A DNA stretch of 64,000 nucleotides from Impatiens glandulifera (Eukaryota; Streptophyta; Magnoliopsida; Ericales; Balsaminaceae). This document shows, piece after piece, positions 1 through 12,373 of the stretch (positions are counted from its first letter, which is position 1; each line of letters starts with the position of its first letter). Both the position numbers and the translations under genes were made by a program. The notes below the pieces were generated by a model. That model saw only the letters and a list, made by a program, of their open reading frames with translations. It made no database searches and was not told where the DNA came from. The stretch is from the NCBI RefSeq assembly GCF_907164915.1, contig NC_061862.1, forward strand, positions 136,391,520 to 136,455,519, in the 5' to 3' direction.

Positions 1-453
1 CCAAAACATAAAATTCTCAAAGTTACCCTTTTGCTCGGGTATATAAGGGATATCCTCTTTATAAAAGAGGCACAATTGATCATTTGGTTGAAATATAAAT
101 AGAGCTACACTTGAGAGAGCTCTGAGAGCGATAAAGAAACCGCCAAATTGAACTCCGACGAGTTTTCTTTTTCTCCAACGTGTTCTTGTGTAAACAGCCA
201 GCAAGCCTTACATTGTGTCTTCCGTTGTTCTTCATTTCTCTTCCAGGTAGGCATATTCTCTTTGTAATCTCAATTCAATAACATATCTCGATTAATCAAT
301 TCATACATCGGTAGTGAATTGATCTTCATTTATTTCATTTCAATTGATTAATTTATGAATGTTGTGTTATCTAAATTGTTTGATGAATTGGTGAACCCTA
401 GCAACTAGAATTCTAAGTTAAAACTATATGTCTAGTTTAGGAAGAGGCTAGGC
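1..453. other. Non-coding, promoter/UTR-like flank
   Basis: No coding sequence is recognised. A TATA-like TATATAAG is at 40-47 and a second AT-rich TATAAATAG at about 96-104, followed by CT-rich leader-like sequence and a splice-donor-like TTCCAG|GTAGG near 241-251. This could be a plant promoter with a leader intron on the plus strand or an old LTR. It is cut off by the copia element starting at 459. Confidence 0.3.
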
Positions 454-458
454 AAGAC

Positions 459-715
459 AGTTAGAGATGATAGAAGAATGATAGAAGAGAAGTTATATTT
501 TCTATATATGTACTTATATTACATCAATACTATTTATATACATTACATTCATTGAAAAAGATTAAAATAATAAATGACAACACTAATGATATATAATTGG
601 CAGACCCTTGGTAGGTGTTGCCGTTTCCTTGGGAATGAATGAGACTTTATGTTTTCTAGTCTCCTTGGAATGTAAAAGAGCATCCTTATCTTTAATAGCC
701 TCCATATCTTTAATA
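459..715 (-). repeat. 3' LTR of the Ale-like copia
   Basis: 257-bp direct repeat of 5066-5325. In element orientation it starts TATTAAAG and ends CTAACT. Confidence 0.88.
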
Positions 716-757
716 CCCTCCCGCCAGCGAAACGGGGAGGCACACACCGTGAGCTTG

Positions 758-1213
758 TCACGGAAAAAAAATGAACCGAGGTGATGACAATCCTTTTGTA
801 AATATGTCAGCAACTTGATCATGAGTTGGGACATACTGAATAAGTAAAGATTTTTGAGCCACTTTCTCCCTAACAAAGTGGAAATCAATCTCAATATGTT
901 TTGTACGAGCGTGAAATACTGGATTTGCAGAGAGAAATGTTGCGTCGATATTATCACACCACGAAGTCGGTGGATGGATTGATGAAATTCGTAATTCACT
1001 CAAAAGAAATTGAAGCCATCAAAGTTCGACAGTGGCATGACCTAAGGCTCGAAATTCAGATTTAGTACTTGATCGAGCAACAACATGCTGCTTTTTGGAG
1101 TTCCACGAAATGAGGTTATTACCAAGAAAGATACAATATCTTGTAGTGGATCGACGATCATCAAGACAACCTGCCCAATCAGCATCAGAATAGTCCTCAA
1201 GGGTGAGGGATGC
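758..1213 (-). pseudogene. copia RNase H remnant
   Basis: Continues the pol reading in shifted frames. The C-terminal end is clear at 758-1003 ([19 protein letters not shown], then DIFTKGL), the standard copia RNase H ending. The central RNase H region (1042-1213) is frame-shifted. Confidence 0.8.
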
Positions 1214-2806
1214 CTATGGACGAAAGACAAGCCCATGGTGTGGAGTATGACGAAGATATCGTAATATACGTTTGACCGCAACCCAATGGGTGGATGTTGG
1301 AGCGTGCATGAATTGACAAACACAATTGACCGCAAATGCTAATTCAGGACGAGTGAGAGTTAAATATTGTAGAGCTCCCACAATACTTCTGTATAAGAAG
1401 GGATCAGAAAGGGGATCACCATCATATCTAGAAAGTGAAGAACCAGTAGAGACGGGAGACTTAAGTGGTTTGGAGTATTGCATGTCAGCCCTAATAAGAA
1501 GGTCCTGAATATATTGTGACTGACTCAGAAAGATCCCATCAGATGAGCGAGAAGCTTCAACACCGAGAAAATAATGGAGTTGTCCAAGGTCTTTAGGTGG
1601 GAAGCTGTCTTGTACGCGAGAAATGATTGTAGACAGATGTGAGGCTGAGTTTCCCGTAAAGATAATGTCATCTACGTACACAAGGATATATGTAGTGATT
1701 GTAGATGTATGATAGAGGAATAAGGAGGAGTCAGACTTAGCTTCAAAGAATCCAAGCGACAAGAGTGAGGATCGTAGCGTAGAGTACCATTCACGAGGTG
1801 CTTGTTTTAGACCATATAGGGCTTTATGGAGCTGACACACGTGATTAAGGAATTCAGGTTGAACAAATCCAGGAGGTTGAGTCATATATACCTCATTGTG
1901 TAATTTTCCATGAAGAAATGCGTTGCTAACATCAAGTTGGTGAATAGGCCAATTTCGGGACACAGCAAGTGCAAGAATGGTCCTTATGGTTGTTGGCTTA
2001 ATAACTGGACTATAAGTCTCAACATAGTCAACACCAAGTTGTTGATGAAAGCCTTTCGTCACAAGACGAGCTTTATGACGCTCAATTGAGCCATCCGCTT
2101 TTCGTTTGAGTTTGTAAACCCATTTGCAATCCATAATATTTTGTCTAGAGTTAGGAGGAACTAGAGACCATGTCTGATTCTGAATAAGAGCATTATATTC
2201 GGAGGTCATGGCTGAACGCCAAGAGGGATCTTTATTGGCAGAGGAGAAGCATGTCGGCTCATGGGTGATGGCTGTGAAAAGGGCGGAAGAAAAAGGAAGA
2301 CGGGACTTGGCACGAGTGCGCATAGGATGATTGGAGCAAGTAGGGGCTTTGAGAATTGGAGTATGACGTTGATTGATGATGAGTGAGGGGGTAGTAGGTG
2401 GTGAAGAATATGGAGTGGGTGATGAAACATTTGAAGTAGAGGGTGAACTGCTTGGGTTAGGTGAAGGTGGAGGTGATGAAGAGGGTGAACCGCTTGGGTT
2501 AGGTGAAGGTGGAGGAGATGAAGAGGGTGAACCGCTTGGGTTAGGTGAAGGTGGAAGTGATGAAGAGGGTGATGTGGTTTCAGGTGGACTAGTGTGTTCA
2601 GGTGGATTATGGATAGTAGATGTGATAGGTAATAAAGAGTGAGGATTTGTTGTTGGTGATGTATATACAGGTTGTGGGTTTTGTGGGGGAGAGGATGAGT
2701 TATAAGGAAATGTGGTTTCATAAAAAATGACATGGCGTGAAATAAACATGCGTCCCGTGGGGATGTGAAAATATCGATAGCCTTTATGTGAGAGACTATA
2801 GCCCAA
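1214..2806 (-). pseudogene. copia integrase tail, reverse transcriptase and RNase H start
   Basis: A 530-codon open frame. The N-terminal part is the integrase tail (MGYSLSHKGYRYFHIPTGR), then a proline/serine-rich linker with a 14-residue tandem repeat, then a well-preserved copia RT (WVYKLKRKADGS, LDVSNAFLHG, YGLKQAPREWY, catalytic YVDDIIFTGN). It ends in the RT-RNase H connection (RYLRHTPHHGL). It is the best preserved part of the element, but it cannot be translated as one polyprotein with gag. Confidence 0.9.
2441..2566 (+). repeat. 42-bp minisatellite inside copia pol
   Basis: Three tandem copies of a 42-bp unit starting at 2441, 2483 and 2525 (GGGTGAAC...), nearly identical. On the minus strand they encode a 14-residue Pro/Ser/Asn repeat in the integrase-RT linker, a region of copia pol that tolerates length change. 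Confidence 0.85.
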
Positions 2807-3875
2807 AAATAAGCACTTTTGGGATCGAAAGTCATGTTTGTGCTTGTTGTAAGCTCAAATAAGAGGATAACAATGGCATCCAAAAGTGTGCAAAAAGTTG
2901 TAATTGAGAGTTTGATTGAATAATACTTCGTGGGGAGATCGATTACCCAAGACAAGAGTAGGTAATCGATTGATAAGATAGGTACCCGTGGAGAAGGCTT
3001 CATCCCCAAAATAAAGGGGCATAGATGCATGAGCAAGTAGAGTAAGAGATGTTTCAGTAAGATGACGAATTTTCCACTCGGCTACCCCATTTTGCTCGCT
3101 TGTATGAGGGTATGAGAGAGTCTATGATGTATACCATTAAGAGAGGTAATATGTCCAAAGGTACGATATTCGTCTCCCCCATCAGTTTGTAGAGTTTTTA
3201 TCTTTTTACTAAACTAGTTTTCAACTAATGCTTTAAATTGAATAAATATTGTCAACACATCAGATTTGCGTTTGAGCGGATAGAGCCAAGTAATTCGACT
3301 ATAATCATCAATAAAAATAACAAAGTACCGAAAACCATTAGAGTAAAAATTGGAGCAGGTCCCCAAACATCTGAGTGAATAAGCTCTAAAGGTGCAAAAG
3401 AGCACGTTTTGGATGATACAAAAGGAAGTTTATAAGCTTTCCCAAATTGACAAGCATCAAAAAATTCAATATGCATATTACCCAATAAAGGTAACTTAAA
3501 ACGAGACATAACATAAGTAGAAGTTGCAGGAGACGGGTGACCCAATCGAGAGTGCCAAACTGATGCAGTTGACTGGGAATTAATAAATGCTTGTTTGGGT
3601 GCACTCTTTGGACTGAGTAGTCGATATAATCCATTATGCAAGGTTCCTCGAAGAATTTCCTTCTTCGTGACCTGATCCTTCACAACACAAAAGGTTGGAT
3701 AAAATTCAAAGAATACATTATTATCGGCTGTAAATCGAGCCACACTAAGCAAGTTCTTCGTAATCATGGGAACATGCAAAATATTTTTAAGATGCATAGA
3801 TCTGTGCATACCAGTAAATGACGAATGTCCAATATTAGAAATATTTAGCCCATTTCCATTCCCAACTAGAATTTG
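2807..3875 (-). pseudogene. copia protease C-part, GAG-pre-integrase and integrase remnant
   Basis: 3252-3809 encodes protease end, the GAG-pre-integrase zinc motif (H...H in VWHSRLGHPSP, C at DACQFGKAYK) and the start of the integrase core (LELIHSDVWGP). A frameshift near 3350 moves the core into another frame (3214-3405, RYFVIFIDDYSRITWLYPLK). Further shifts and a stop follow down to 2807, although integrase motifs (AEWK-type triad end, LINRLPT) can still be read piecewise. Confidence 0.8.
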
Positions 3876-4802
3876 TTACTCACCATTGTAAGGAGAATGA
3901 ATGGAGAGATTGTCCAAGTTAGCGGTCAAATGATCAGTTGCTCCAGAATCAAGGTACCAAGCTGAGTCAGATACAATAGATGGAGTTACCATCATAGCTG
4001 CCGATGAGGAAGATGAACAAAAATTTGGGTCGAATCTGCGTCGACAAGTTCCTACAGAATGTCCTAGAATATTACAAAGTTGACAAATTAAACCAGAACG
4101 ACACATATTAGAGAGATGTCCAAAACGACCACAAGTTTGACATTTAGGCCTATTTTGATTTTGAGGACCACGATAGGGACAATGAGGGCGAGATGGGTCA
4201 GTCCTTGAATTAAAGAAATTTGATGGCTGGCCTAAAATAGAAGATGTAGTAGAGGCACTCTGTTGTGAGTGAAAAGAACCACATGGTGTCGATGGACGAG
4301 TAACAGATCTAAAAGAGGGAGAAAATACACCTTTATCCGTATGATTCGTAGTCGCTGAAGTTCTGCGACGACTATATACAACATTAGCAGTTGGAGAGTT
4401 GGCATAGAGAGACTCAAGTCTGATTTCATGTGTGAGAAGTAATCCAGAAAGATCGTCGACATTAATAGAATCTAGACGTGTAGTAACTGCGACTAGAACA
4501 GATTCATACTCAGGTCCAAGGCCGCCAAGAACGTAGAGAATAAGATCTTCGTCTGCAACTTTCTGCCCTGCAGCCGCAAGGTTATCAGTTATGACCTTGA
4601 TAGCTTGGAGATAAGACTCCATGGATGATTCTCCTTTTTTGATAGTTTGAAGTTGAAGACGGAGCTGCATTAGTCTAGCTTTGGATTGATTAGCGAAACG
4701 TCGCTCAAGTGTTTCCCAGAGGTATTGAGATGAAATACAGTTTTCACCTGCGACCTGTGCAAACACTGATTCAGATAGTGTTCCGAGGAGCCAGCTTAAC
4801 AA
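3876..4802 (-). pseudogene. copia gag and start of protease
   Basis: An open frame of about 308 codons with a copia-type gag helical region, then two zinc knuckles (CQTCGRFGHLSNMC and CQLCNILGHSVGTC), then the aspartic protease start WYLDSGATDH. A stop codon at 3876-3878 cuts the polyprotein just after the protease active site; the same frame continues beyond it with protease and GAG-pre-integrase sequence. The true gag start probably lies upstream, since the CDS normally begins soon after the primer site at 5054. Confidence 0.85.
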
Positions 4803-5065
4803 ACGTTGATCTTGTTGTTCCCAGGCCTGAAGCTCAGTGGAAGTCGATGCTTCTACAGTTTTAATAGGAGCTGGGAGATCTCCATTAACAAATCCAAAGA
4901 ATCCGTACCCTTTAAGAGCAGGTACAACTTGAGAACGCTAGAGAACAAAGTTCTTTTGGTCGAGTTTGATAATAGATGTATGTTGAAGAGAGTATGCATT
5001 ATTTTGAGCCATTTGAGAAGGGGATTGATGTAAGAGGGGTTTCCCTGTTGATTTCTCTAATACCA

Positions 5066-5325
5066 AGTTAGAGATGATAGAAGAATGATAGAAAGGAAAT
5101 TATATTTTCTATATATGTATTTGATATATTACATCAACACTATTTATATACATTACATTCATTGAAAAAGATTAAAATAATAAATGACAACACTAATGAT
5201 ATATAATTGGCAGACCCTTGGTAGGTGTTGACGTTTCATTGGGAATGAATGAGACTTTATGTTTTCTAGTCTCCTTGGAATGTAAAAGAGCACCCTTATC
5301 TTTAATAGCCTCCATATCTTTAATA
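5066..5325 (-). repeat. 5' LTR of the Ale-like copia
   Basis: 260-bp partner of 459-715 with scattered substitutions and small indels, so the insertion is not recent. The primer binding site abuts its inner end. Confidence 0.88.
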
Positions 5326-5330
5326 AAGAC

Positions 5331-7639
5331 TAGCTTCGTTTTTAATCTCCATCTTTTGTTCGTCGAACTGTTGGAGGAACAAGTTGAGAGTATACAATCC
5401 AAATATTTTGATTCGTCTTCAGACTATAGAGACAAAATAAGCTAAGACTTATTGTTACGAGGAGTCGACGCCAAACACGTCCAAGTTGAAGTCGCGACGA
5501 ATGGAATCCTCGATCGAATTTTCGATCCGTATTGGAGCGTAAATCTGATTCCTCATTTGATTCATGTGAACTGAAATCCTAATGGAGGTAAGCTCGGCGC
5601 GATGGCGAGTCTTTCAAAGAGACGAATCTCCGAACAAGAGACAACATCGAAGCATATATGAATTATCCATCAGAAGTCCATTCATGATCCGGAAGTAGAG
5701 CAGTGCTCTTTCTCCACTTCCAATTATGTCTGTTATCTTTCAAACACTAAACTACGAAGGCGAGTCGATTCCAAAGTGACCTCGAATAGGAGACCTCCCG
5801 TTGATTACTTACGTGTAGCCATGGCCTCGGAAACCGACGAAAAAGAATCTGTCGGAGGAACAAGCAGGAGCAGCTTTCTCAACTTTCTTTCTGTCCGATT
5901 TCCTAAACTCTTCATGCATGTTCGGTTCTCCAAGTTTCTAATATTTTAAATTCTACATGAAAGTCTTATTCTGAATTAATTAATTTAATTCAAAATTATT
6001 TCAGCCCTTGAATTTTCTGCCTAGGTGCAAATTGACCACTTGACTATTTTAACGTACAATTTGACCCCAAATTTACAACTCCAATAGTTTTTAATAATTT
6101 CGAAACGTTTTGGCCCCTGGACTATTCTTTCACGTCAAATTCGACACTTAAACTTTATATATGTCCAATTTTGGCTATAAAGTTCTAATTTCAACTTTTT
6201 AAAAATTCTTAAACCCTTGTTTGATTCCCTTTTACACCAAATAATATTGTTTCTTCAAATGAAACTTCTAAATCATTTTAGAAAAAATCTAAAAACACAA
6301 GTATGGTCAAAAATATTATATTCTACAAAAATAATATTTTTCCACAATTTTTTAGGACTCGTTTAAAAAACAACATAATTTTGAGAGCTCATATCCTAAG
6401 TTCTACACCTCAGAAAATTATGAAATTTCTACAACGAATCCATAAAATATTTTTGACCTCCACGAAATTTTCCATAATTTTTGGAGCATGTTTGGAAAAA
6501 CACTCATCTTTGCAGTGTCATATTTAGAGTTCTACAACTCCAAAATTCCAAACTTGAATGCAGCGTGCTCCTAAAAATGTACTTGACATGCACAAAAACT
6601 TTCAAAATAATTCAAACATTTTTGGAAAAATCTTAATTTTGGTTATGTCATAAACGGGGCTCCAATCGTCTGAAATCATTTATCCTCGTCTTTCTATACT
6701 CGTGAACTTCTTTCCTACAAGGATTCATAGTTTGAACCCAACAAATAAACAACATGCAAATCAGAAAATTCATATTGTTGTTCACATGTGCACAGGACGC
6801 ATTCGAGGTTTTATTATACCATCTTTATCTAAAACCTAACGGATGTTTAGAGTCATCTCTAAACAAGGAATAAGTTTAGCCCTTTGGATAGAGGTAAGAT
6901 ATGATAATGAAAACCAAGAGAATTCAATGGTTTTGTATCAACCTTGTCTAAACCTAATGGAAGTTTAGAGTCATCTTTTAAGTAAGGAATATGATTAAAC
7001 TATTAGTTTAGAAACGAGATTAGGATATTCACAAACAAAAGAATTATGAACTAAGAATGCATGTGTAACAAACCTTCACAAAATTAAATGGTCAATTATA
7101 TTTGAGTAAAGATTTTTCTCATAGATAGTCATATAGAACATAACGCTACGACCCTTTCTTAATACGTAATCAAACACCGAACCCTTGATACGAGAATACT
7201 CTGATTTTCTTTCCATTAATTTTTTTCTAAAGTAAACTAATGTGGTGACTCTTTAAGTCAATTAGATTACTACGTTTTCACACGTACTAATCTAAACCTT
7301 TATGGACCAAACAAAAAGTCTATGCTATAGAACTCCATTTCGGTTCCTCATCTCTAAGATAAGACAACATCCTAAATGGATAGTTTTTTATCTACTTTTT
7401 ATGAGAATCGAGAGGAATGTAAAACAAAATTTCTATAACATAACTTCTGTAAAAAAATCAACGGCTCGAGTCTACCATTTAAATTCTTCATTACGTCCCC
7501 TCCACGAGCGGAGTACTCGAACGGATAGATAATGCATGGGACCGGCCAACTTCAGATCGCATAAGCCTCCTTAAAGACATGGTATTCAAATGGATAAAAA
7601 TCTACAATAGAAAATATTATTTTCACATAAAAGAAAAAA
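5331..7639. other. No recognisable gene
   Basis: 5331-5900 has normal composition with short minus-strand reading stretches I could not assign. 5990-6620 is AT-rich and holds repeated phrases such as TTGACC and AATTTTTTAGG, typical of an old LTR or low-copy repeat. No LTR ends, TIRs or conserved protein motifs were found. Confidence 0.35.
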
Positions 7640-9000
7640 TCTTTTTTTTAAATGGGAGCGAAGAAAACAAAATGCGTACACCTACAATCTTCTTATACAC
7701 TCTAATGTGTTTCTCTCTTTAACCAATTTCATCCCTAGCACAATGAGATTTATCGCCAAATTACAAATCTTTCTAAAACTTCATAACATATTTTATATGA
7801 TTGATAAAAATATCATCATCTATTTGCAAGACTTCAACACCTAAAAAATATCTCATCTTTCCAAGATTTGTCCTCTCGAACGCATGCATCATAGAGGCTT
7901 TGAACCGTTTAATTAAATCCACATCATTTCTTGTAATGATTAAATCATCAACATATAGACTAACTATCATAATATTTTCCTTTAAACCATTTTTAACAAA
8001 TAAAGTACATTCAAATATGCATCTTTAAAATCTATGCTACATAAAGTAATTATCAATCTTGTTGTACCAGACTGACTTATTTAAGATCATATAAAGCTTT
8101 TTCAAGTTTGTATATTTTGTGTTTTTCTCCTTTCTTTTCAAATGCTCGAGGTTGATCCACGTGCACCATTTATGTTATTCTTCACATTAAGTTAATAAAT
8201 GCTCAGACTATTTTGTGCAGCCATGACAATCACCAATTCGATTATATCACATCTTGCTAGTGGTGCAAATACTTCATTGTAATTCTCTCCATATTTTGAG
8301 CATATCCCTTAACAACTATCATTGTTTTGTATTTATCAATTTTTCCAAGTTCATTCAACTTTGTTTTAAACACACATTTGCACCCTTTTGCAATTCCACT
8401 AAATTTCATATACCATTTTTCTCAATAGCCTTCATTTCTTATCTCATAGCCTCTCTAGCCACATTTGGTTCTTTGCTGCCACTTCAAAAGATTTTGGATA
8501 CATTGTGACATAAAGTGATAGTTTACTTCTTTCCTCATCTTCATCATATAGTTCACATCCACATACATAATCTCTTTGCCAAGTAGGAGCTCTTCTATTT
8601 TCTCTTCTAAGTCTTATAAATCTAGCCACATAAATTAATTTGGAACTACTTCATTAGTGTTGTTTTGATTAGAAGTACTTACTATTTCTGTTGTTGCTTC
8701 TGAATTTGGTTCTTGTTCACAATTTTCTTCTTTTTTAAGTTCATATTCACTTTCTTCTTCCATAACCTAACTTTTCCATTCTAATTATTTATATGCCTCT
8801 GTTGAGTCTTTTTTCCAATACTAACATTTCTCCTCTTCAAAGATAACATATCGACTATTATAACATTTCTCGTAATTGGATCATATAAGCTTGGACTCAC
8901 GGCTTACATAAAATATGACACAATTATGACTTTTATCATCCAACTATAATATTTTCCTATCAAAAATATGTACATGAGCAAGACATCCAAAAGATCTAAA
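7640..9000 (-). pseudogene. copia reverse transcriptase remnant
   Basis: 7773-7970 keeps the catalytic block SLYVDDLIITRND followed by LGKMRYFLGVEVLQ. Upstream RT and linker sequence can be read with many shifts up to about 9000 (8444-8629 resembles the region before RT). Downstream to about 7640 are fragments of the RT thumb. No RNase H was found. Confidence 0.75.
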
Positions 9001-9014
9001 GTACTCAACTAATG

Positions 9015-9806
9015 GAATGACATTGTTCCATGCTTCCTCTAGTCTCTTTCCCTTAAATGCAACAGTGAAACATTTGTTTATTATATGAGTACTCCATTCA
9101 ACTGCCTCTAGCTAGAGAACTAATTTATTTGACAACATGCTTCTAACTAAATTTATGATGGTTATGTTTCTTCGTTCAGCTACAATATTTTGTTATGATG
9201 TGTAAGTAGTTGTTAGTTTTCTCTTAATCCCATGTAATTCACAAAAATTGTTAAACTCTGAGAAGAGAACTCTCTCCCTCTATCAGTACGTAAACATGTT
9301 AATGATTCTCCACTCTCCTTTTCAACAGACAACTTGAAGTTTAACAACTTTAAAAGTATCAGATTTCTCACTTAAATAATAAGTCACACCTTTTTACAAA
9401 AGTCATCTATGAAAGTGAGCAAATACTTTTTTCACTTTGAGATGTTGGTGTTATTGGTCCACAAATATCAGAATGAATTAGTTGCAACTTTTTTTATGCT
9501 CTCGAAGAGTTTTTCTTTTGGGATCTTTCTTCGGTGTTGTTTTCCATCGAAATAGTGAGTACACATTATCTGATACTTTGATAACTGGAAGCCTCTAACC
9601 ATCTTTTGAGTATGTATTATTTGAAGATTCTTTTAAATGAGATGACTCAGTCTATGGTGATAGAGTTGAGAAATATCATCATCGTTGACTTAAAAATAAG
9701 GTACTTCAAGTGACTTTTCATCTTTATTGGATAGTACAAAAATATTGATCACAAACATCATATTTCTAGTCATCTTTAAGGTCATAAACAGACCCTTTTA
9801 AGGATG
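9015..9806 (-). pseudogene. copia integrase remnant, copy 1
   Basis: Duplicate of 11119-11918 at about 2.1 kb distance, more damaged. The segment is continuous on its left with the copia RT remnant, so this is the copy in the original context. Confidence 0.75.
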
Positions 9807-10267
9807 TGTTACGACTTAATCTGTAACTGTGTTAGAATTCTTGATCTTAAAGACCGAATGGGAAATCTTTAATCAAAGTGCAGTGGAAGAGTTATAAAAA
9901 GAAGATTCCAAGATTATAGGATAAGAAGAATCAAAGATGAGAAAAAATATTGTTGGTATATACTTAACAGTCCAAGACAAATATCCAAATTAGAAAATAT
10001 AATTGGAATTAAGAACATTCACAAGCTTTTTCATATATATTCATTCATGCCCATTGGGAAAGTGAGATCAACATTATATAGTAGTTGATTTCCGCCAGAA
10101 TATTCAGTTATTATTGTTACAACAACTACTAGGGACATAACAAAAATCAGTTTGGTGAATAACAGAAAATTGAATCAAAACAGAATTTTAGAACTGAAAA
10201 CACAAATCCCACAACATTTAGTCCTAGTGCTCAATTGGACCGAACCATTTATTTGGGGACTGTAACA
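9807..10267 (-). repeat. Duplicated gypsy LTR
   Basis: Third copy of the LTR, carried along in the 2.1-kb tandem duplication; its flanks match those of 11919-12373 on both sides. Confidence 0.85.
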
Positions 10268-11118
10268 TTTTCTCCTCCTTCAAAATTTATCGTCCTCGAC
10301 GAAGAGACCTTGGACTGGTCATCCTCAAATGCCCATCCTTCAATCTTCAAATGTAACTCTTTTCTCTTGCTGTTCGGAGATATTTTCAACAGGTCTAAAA
10401 AGGGTCAGACTATGGAACTGAAGTCCTTGATAAACCTTCGGTAACATCCTTTCAATTGTGGAAATGGTCATTTCCTCCTCATTTTAAGCTTTGTCGGGTC
10501 AGTAGCCACTCCGCCCATGTGGGAAATTTGTTTGCACCCTAAGTTATATTTTCTTTCGTTAAGAACTAACATTTATTGTTGCAATGTCGTTAAGACCTGG
10601 TGTAGAAATAAAAAAAATTCTTCCAGCTCTGATTTACACTAGGGTGTTATCAAAAATCCAGGACATCCTTCTTCCAGACTAGCACCACAAGGGAAACAAA
10701 AGAGCCATGGCTTCTAATTACTATCCTTACTGGTGGTAGGTTTTTGGGTTGTTGGAATTGAGTGTTGAAGTCTTGGAGTAGTAGCTGGAGATCTTCAGGA
10801 ATCTCTTCCAATGTCATTGTAGTAAGTGAAACAATTTGGCCTTCATGCTGACTCCTTATTTGCATCATAGTAGTAACACTACATTTCTTTAATTGCTTCT
10901 CCAACTGGTTGCCTTGTATCATGTTGATTTGTGCCTAAGGTATACCCTTGAAGACCGTGGTTCTCCTTTGCTTCTCATAAGAAATGACCAGTTATTTAAA
11001 ATCTAGGATGAAGGGCTTAAAGTAATTAGTCACTCGATGCCTAGCACAATATCATACTCGTCCATGGTAATCACCTTCATTTCTGTTCGGTAATCATTTC
11101 CACTATTGACCATTTCAA
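10268..11118 (-). pseudogene. gypsy protease/RT fragment, duplicated copy
   Basis: Tandem copy of 12374-13227. 10650-10922 reads EIPEDLQLLLQDF, KNLPPVRI and LVVLVWKKD, matching the start of a gypsy RT. 11030-11100 keeps MDEYDIVLGIE of the protease. Confidence 0.75.
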
Positions 11119-11918
11119 GAATGAAATTGTTCCATGATTCCTCTAGTCTCTTTCCCTTTAATGCAATAGTAAAACATATGTTTATTATATGAGTACTCGC
11201 TTCAAATACCTCTAGCCAGAAAATTCTCAGAACTAATTTATCTAACAACAACATGCTTCTAACTAAATTTATGATGGTTATGTTCCTTCGTTCAGCTACA
11301 CCATTTGTTATGGTGTGTAATAAGTTGTTAGTTTTCTCTTGATCCCATTTTTTCACAAAAATTGTTAATCTCTAGAGAAGAGAACCCCCCCTTTATCAGT
11401 ACGTAAACATGTTAATGATTCTCCACACTCCTTTTCAACAGACAACTCGAAGTTTAACAACTTTAAAAGTCTTAGATTTCTCACTTAAATAATAAGACAC
11501 ACCTTTTTACAAAAGTCATCTATGAAAGTGAGCAAATACTTTTTTCACTTTGAGATGTTGGTGTTATTGGTCCACAAATATTGGAATGAATTAGTTGCAA
11601 CTTTTTTGATACTCTCAAAGAGTTTTTCTTTGGGATTTTTCTTCGGTGTTGTTTTCCATTTAAATAGTGAGTACGCATTATCTGATACCTTGATAACTGG
11701 AAGCCTCTAATCATATTTTGAGTATGTATTATATGGAGATTCTTTTAAATGAGATGACTCAATCTATGGTGCTAGAGTTGAGAAATATCTTCATCGTTGA
11801 CTTAAAAACAAGGTACTTCAAGTGACTTCTCATCTTTATTGGATAGTACAACAATATTGATCACAAAAATCATATTTCTAGTCATCTTTAAGGTCATAAA
11901 CAGACCCTTTTAAGGATG
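11119..11918 (-). pseudogene. copia GAG-pre-integrase/integrase remnant, copy 2
   Basis: At 11520-11714 is the GAG-pre-integrase end and integrase start (LNGKQHRRKIPKK, then LQLIHSNICGPITPT). At 11120-11356 is NGVAERRNITIINLVRSMLL, the copia integrase block holding the catalytic glutamate. Stops and frameshifts interrupt it. The parallel copy lies at 9015-9806. Confidence 0.82.
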
Positions 11919-12373
11919 TGTTACGACTTAATATGTAACTGGGTTAGAATTATTGATCTTAATATCGAGTGAGAAATCTTTAATCAAAGTGCAACAGAAG
12001 AGTTATAAAAAGAAGATTTCAATATTATAGGATAAAAAGAATCAAAGATGAGAAAGAAGTGTTGTTGGTATTACCTAACAATCCAAGACAAATATTCAAA
12101 TTAGAAAATATAATTGGGATTAAGAATATTCACAAGCTTTTTCATATATCCATTCATGCCCATTGGGGTAGTGAGATCAACATTATATAGTAGCTGATTT
12201 TCCCAATAATATTCAGTTATTATTGTTACAACAACTATTAGGGTCATAAAAATCAGTTTGGTGAATAATAGAAAATTGAATCAAAACAGAATTTTAGAAC
12301 TGAAAACAGAAATCCCACAACATCTAGTCCAAGTGCTCAATTGGACCGAAACATTTATTTGGGGACCGTAACA
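11919..12373 (-). repeat. 3' LTR of shortened gypsy
   Basis: 455 bp, TG...CA ends, with the polypurine tract immediately upstream on the minus strand (12374-12387). Confidence 0.85.

Larger units (their letters stand above)
459..5325 (-). mobile_element. Ty1-copia retrotransposon, Ale-like, decayed
   Basis: Complete in outline but coding-dead. The LTRs (459-715 as 3' LTR, 5066-5325 as 5' LTR) match closely. Beside the 5' LTR, 5054-5065 reads on the minus strand as TGGTATTAGAGA, close to the initiator-Met tRNA primer site. Next to the 3' LTR is a purine tract (716-725, minus GGCGGGAGGG). The 5-bp duplication AAGAC flanks it at 454-458 and 5326-5330. The LTR ends are TA...CT rather than TG...CA. 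Order gag, protease, integrase, RT, RNase H fits copia; the short LTRs and the RT sequence suggest the Ale/Retrofit clade (inference). Confidence 0.93.

Noticed and set aside
2373..2642. Gly/Glu-rich plus-strand ORF
   Set aside because: It is the antisense reading of the Pro/Ser minisatellite in copia pol.
5820..5835. Start of a small gene on the minus strand (ATGGCTACACGTAAG)
   Set aside because: The frame ends after five codons; a splice donor is possible, but no second exon was recognised.
11030..11356. Possible novel fused integrase-protease ORF
   Set aside because: It spans the junction of the tandem duplication; its two halves are ordinary copia integrase and gypsy protease remnants.
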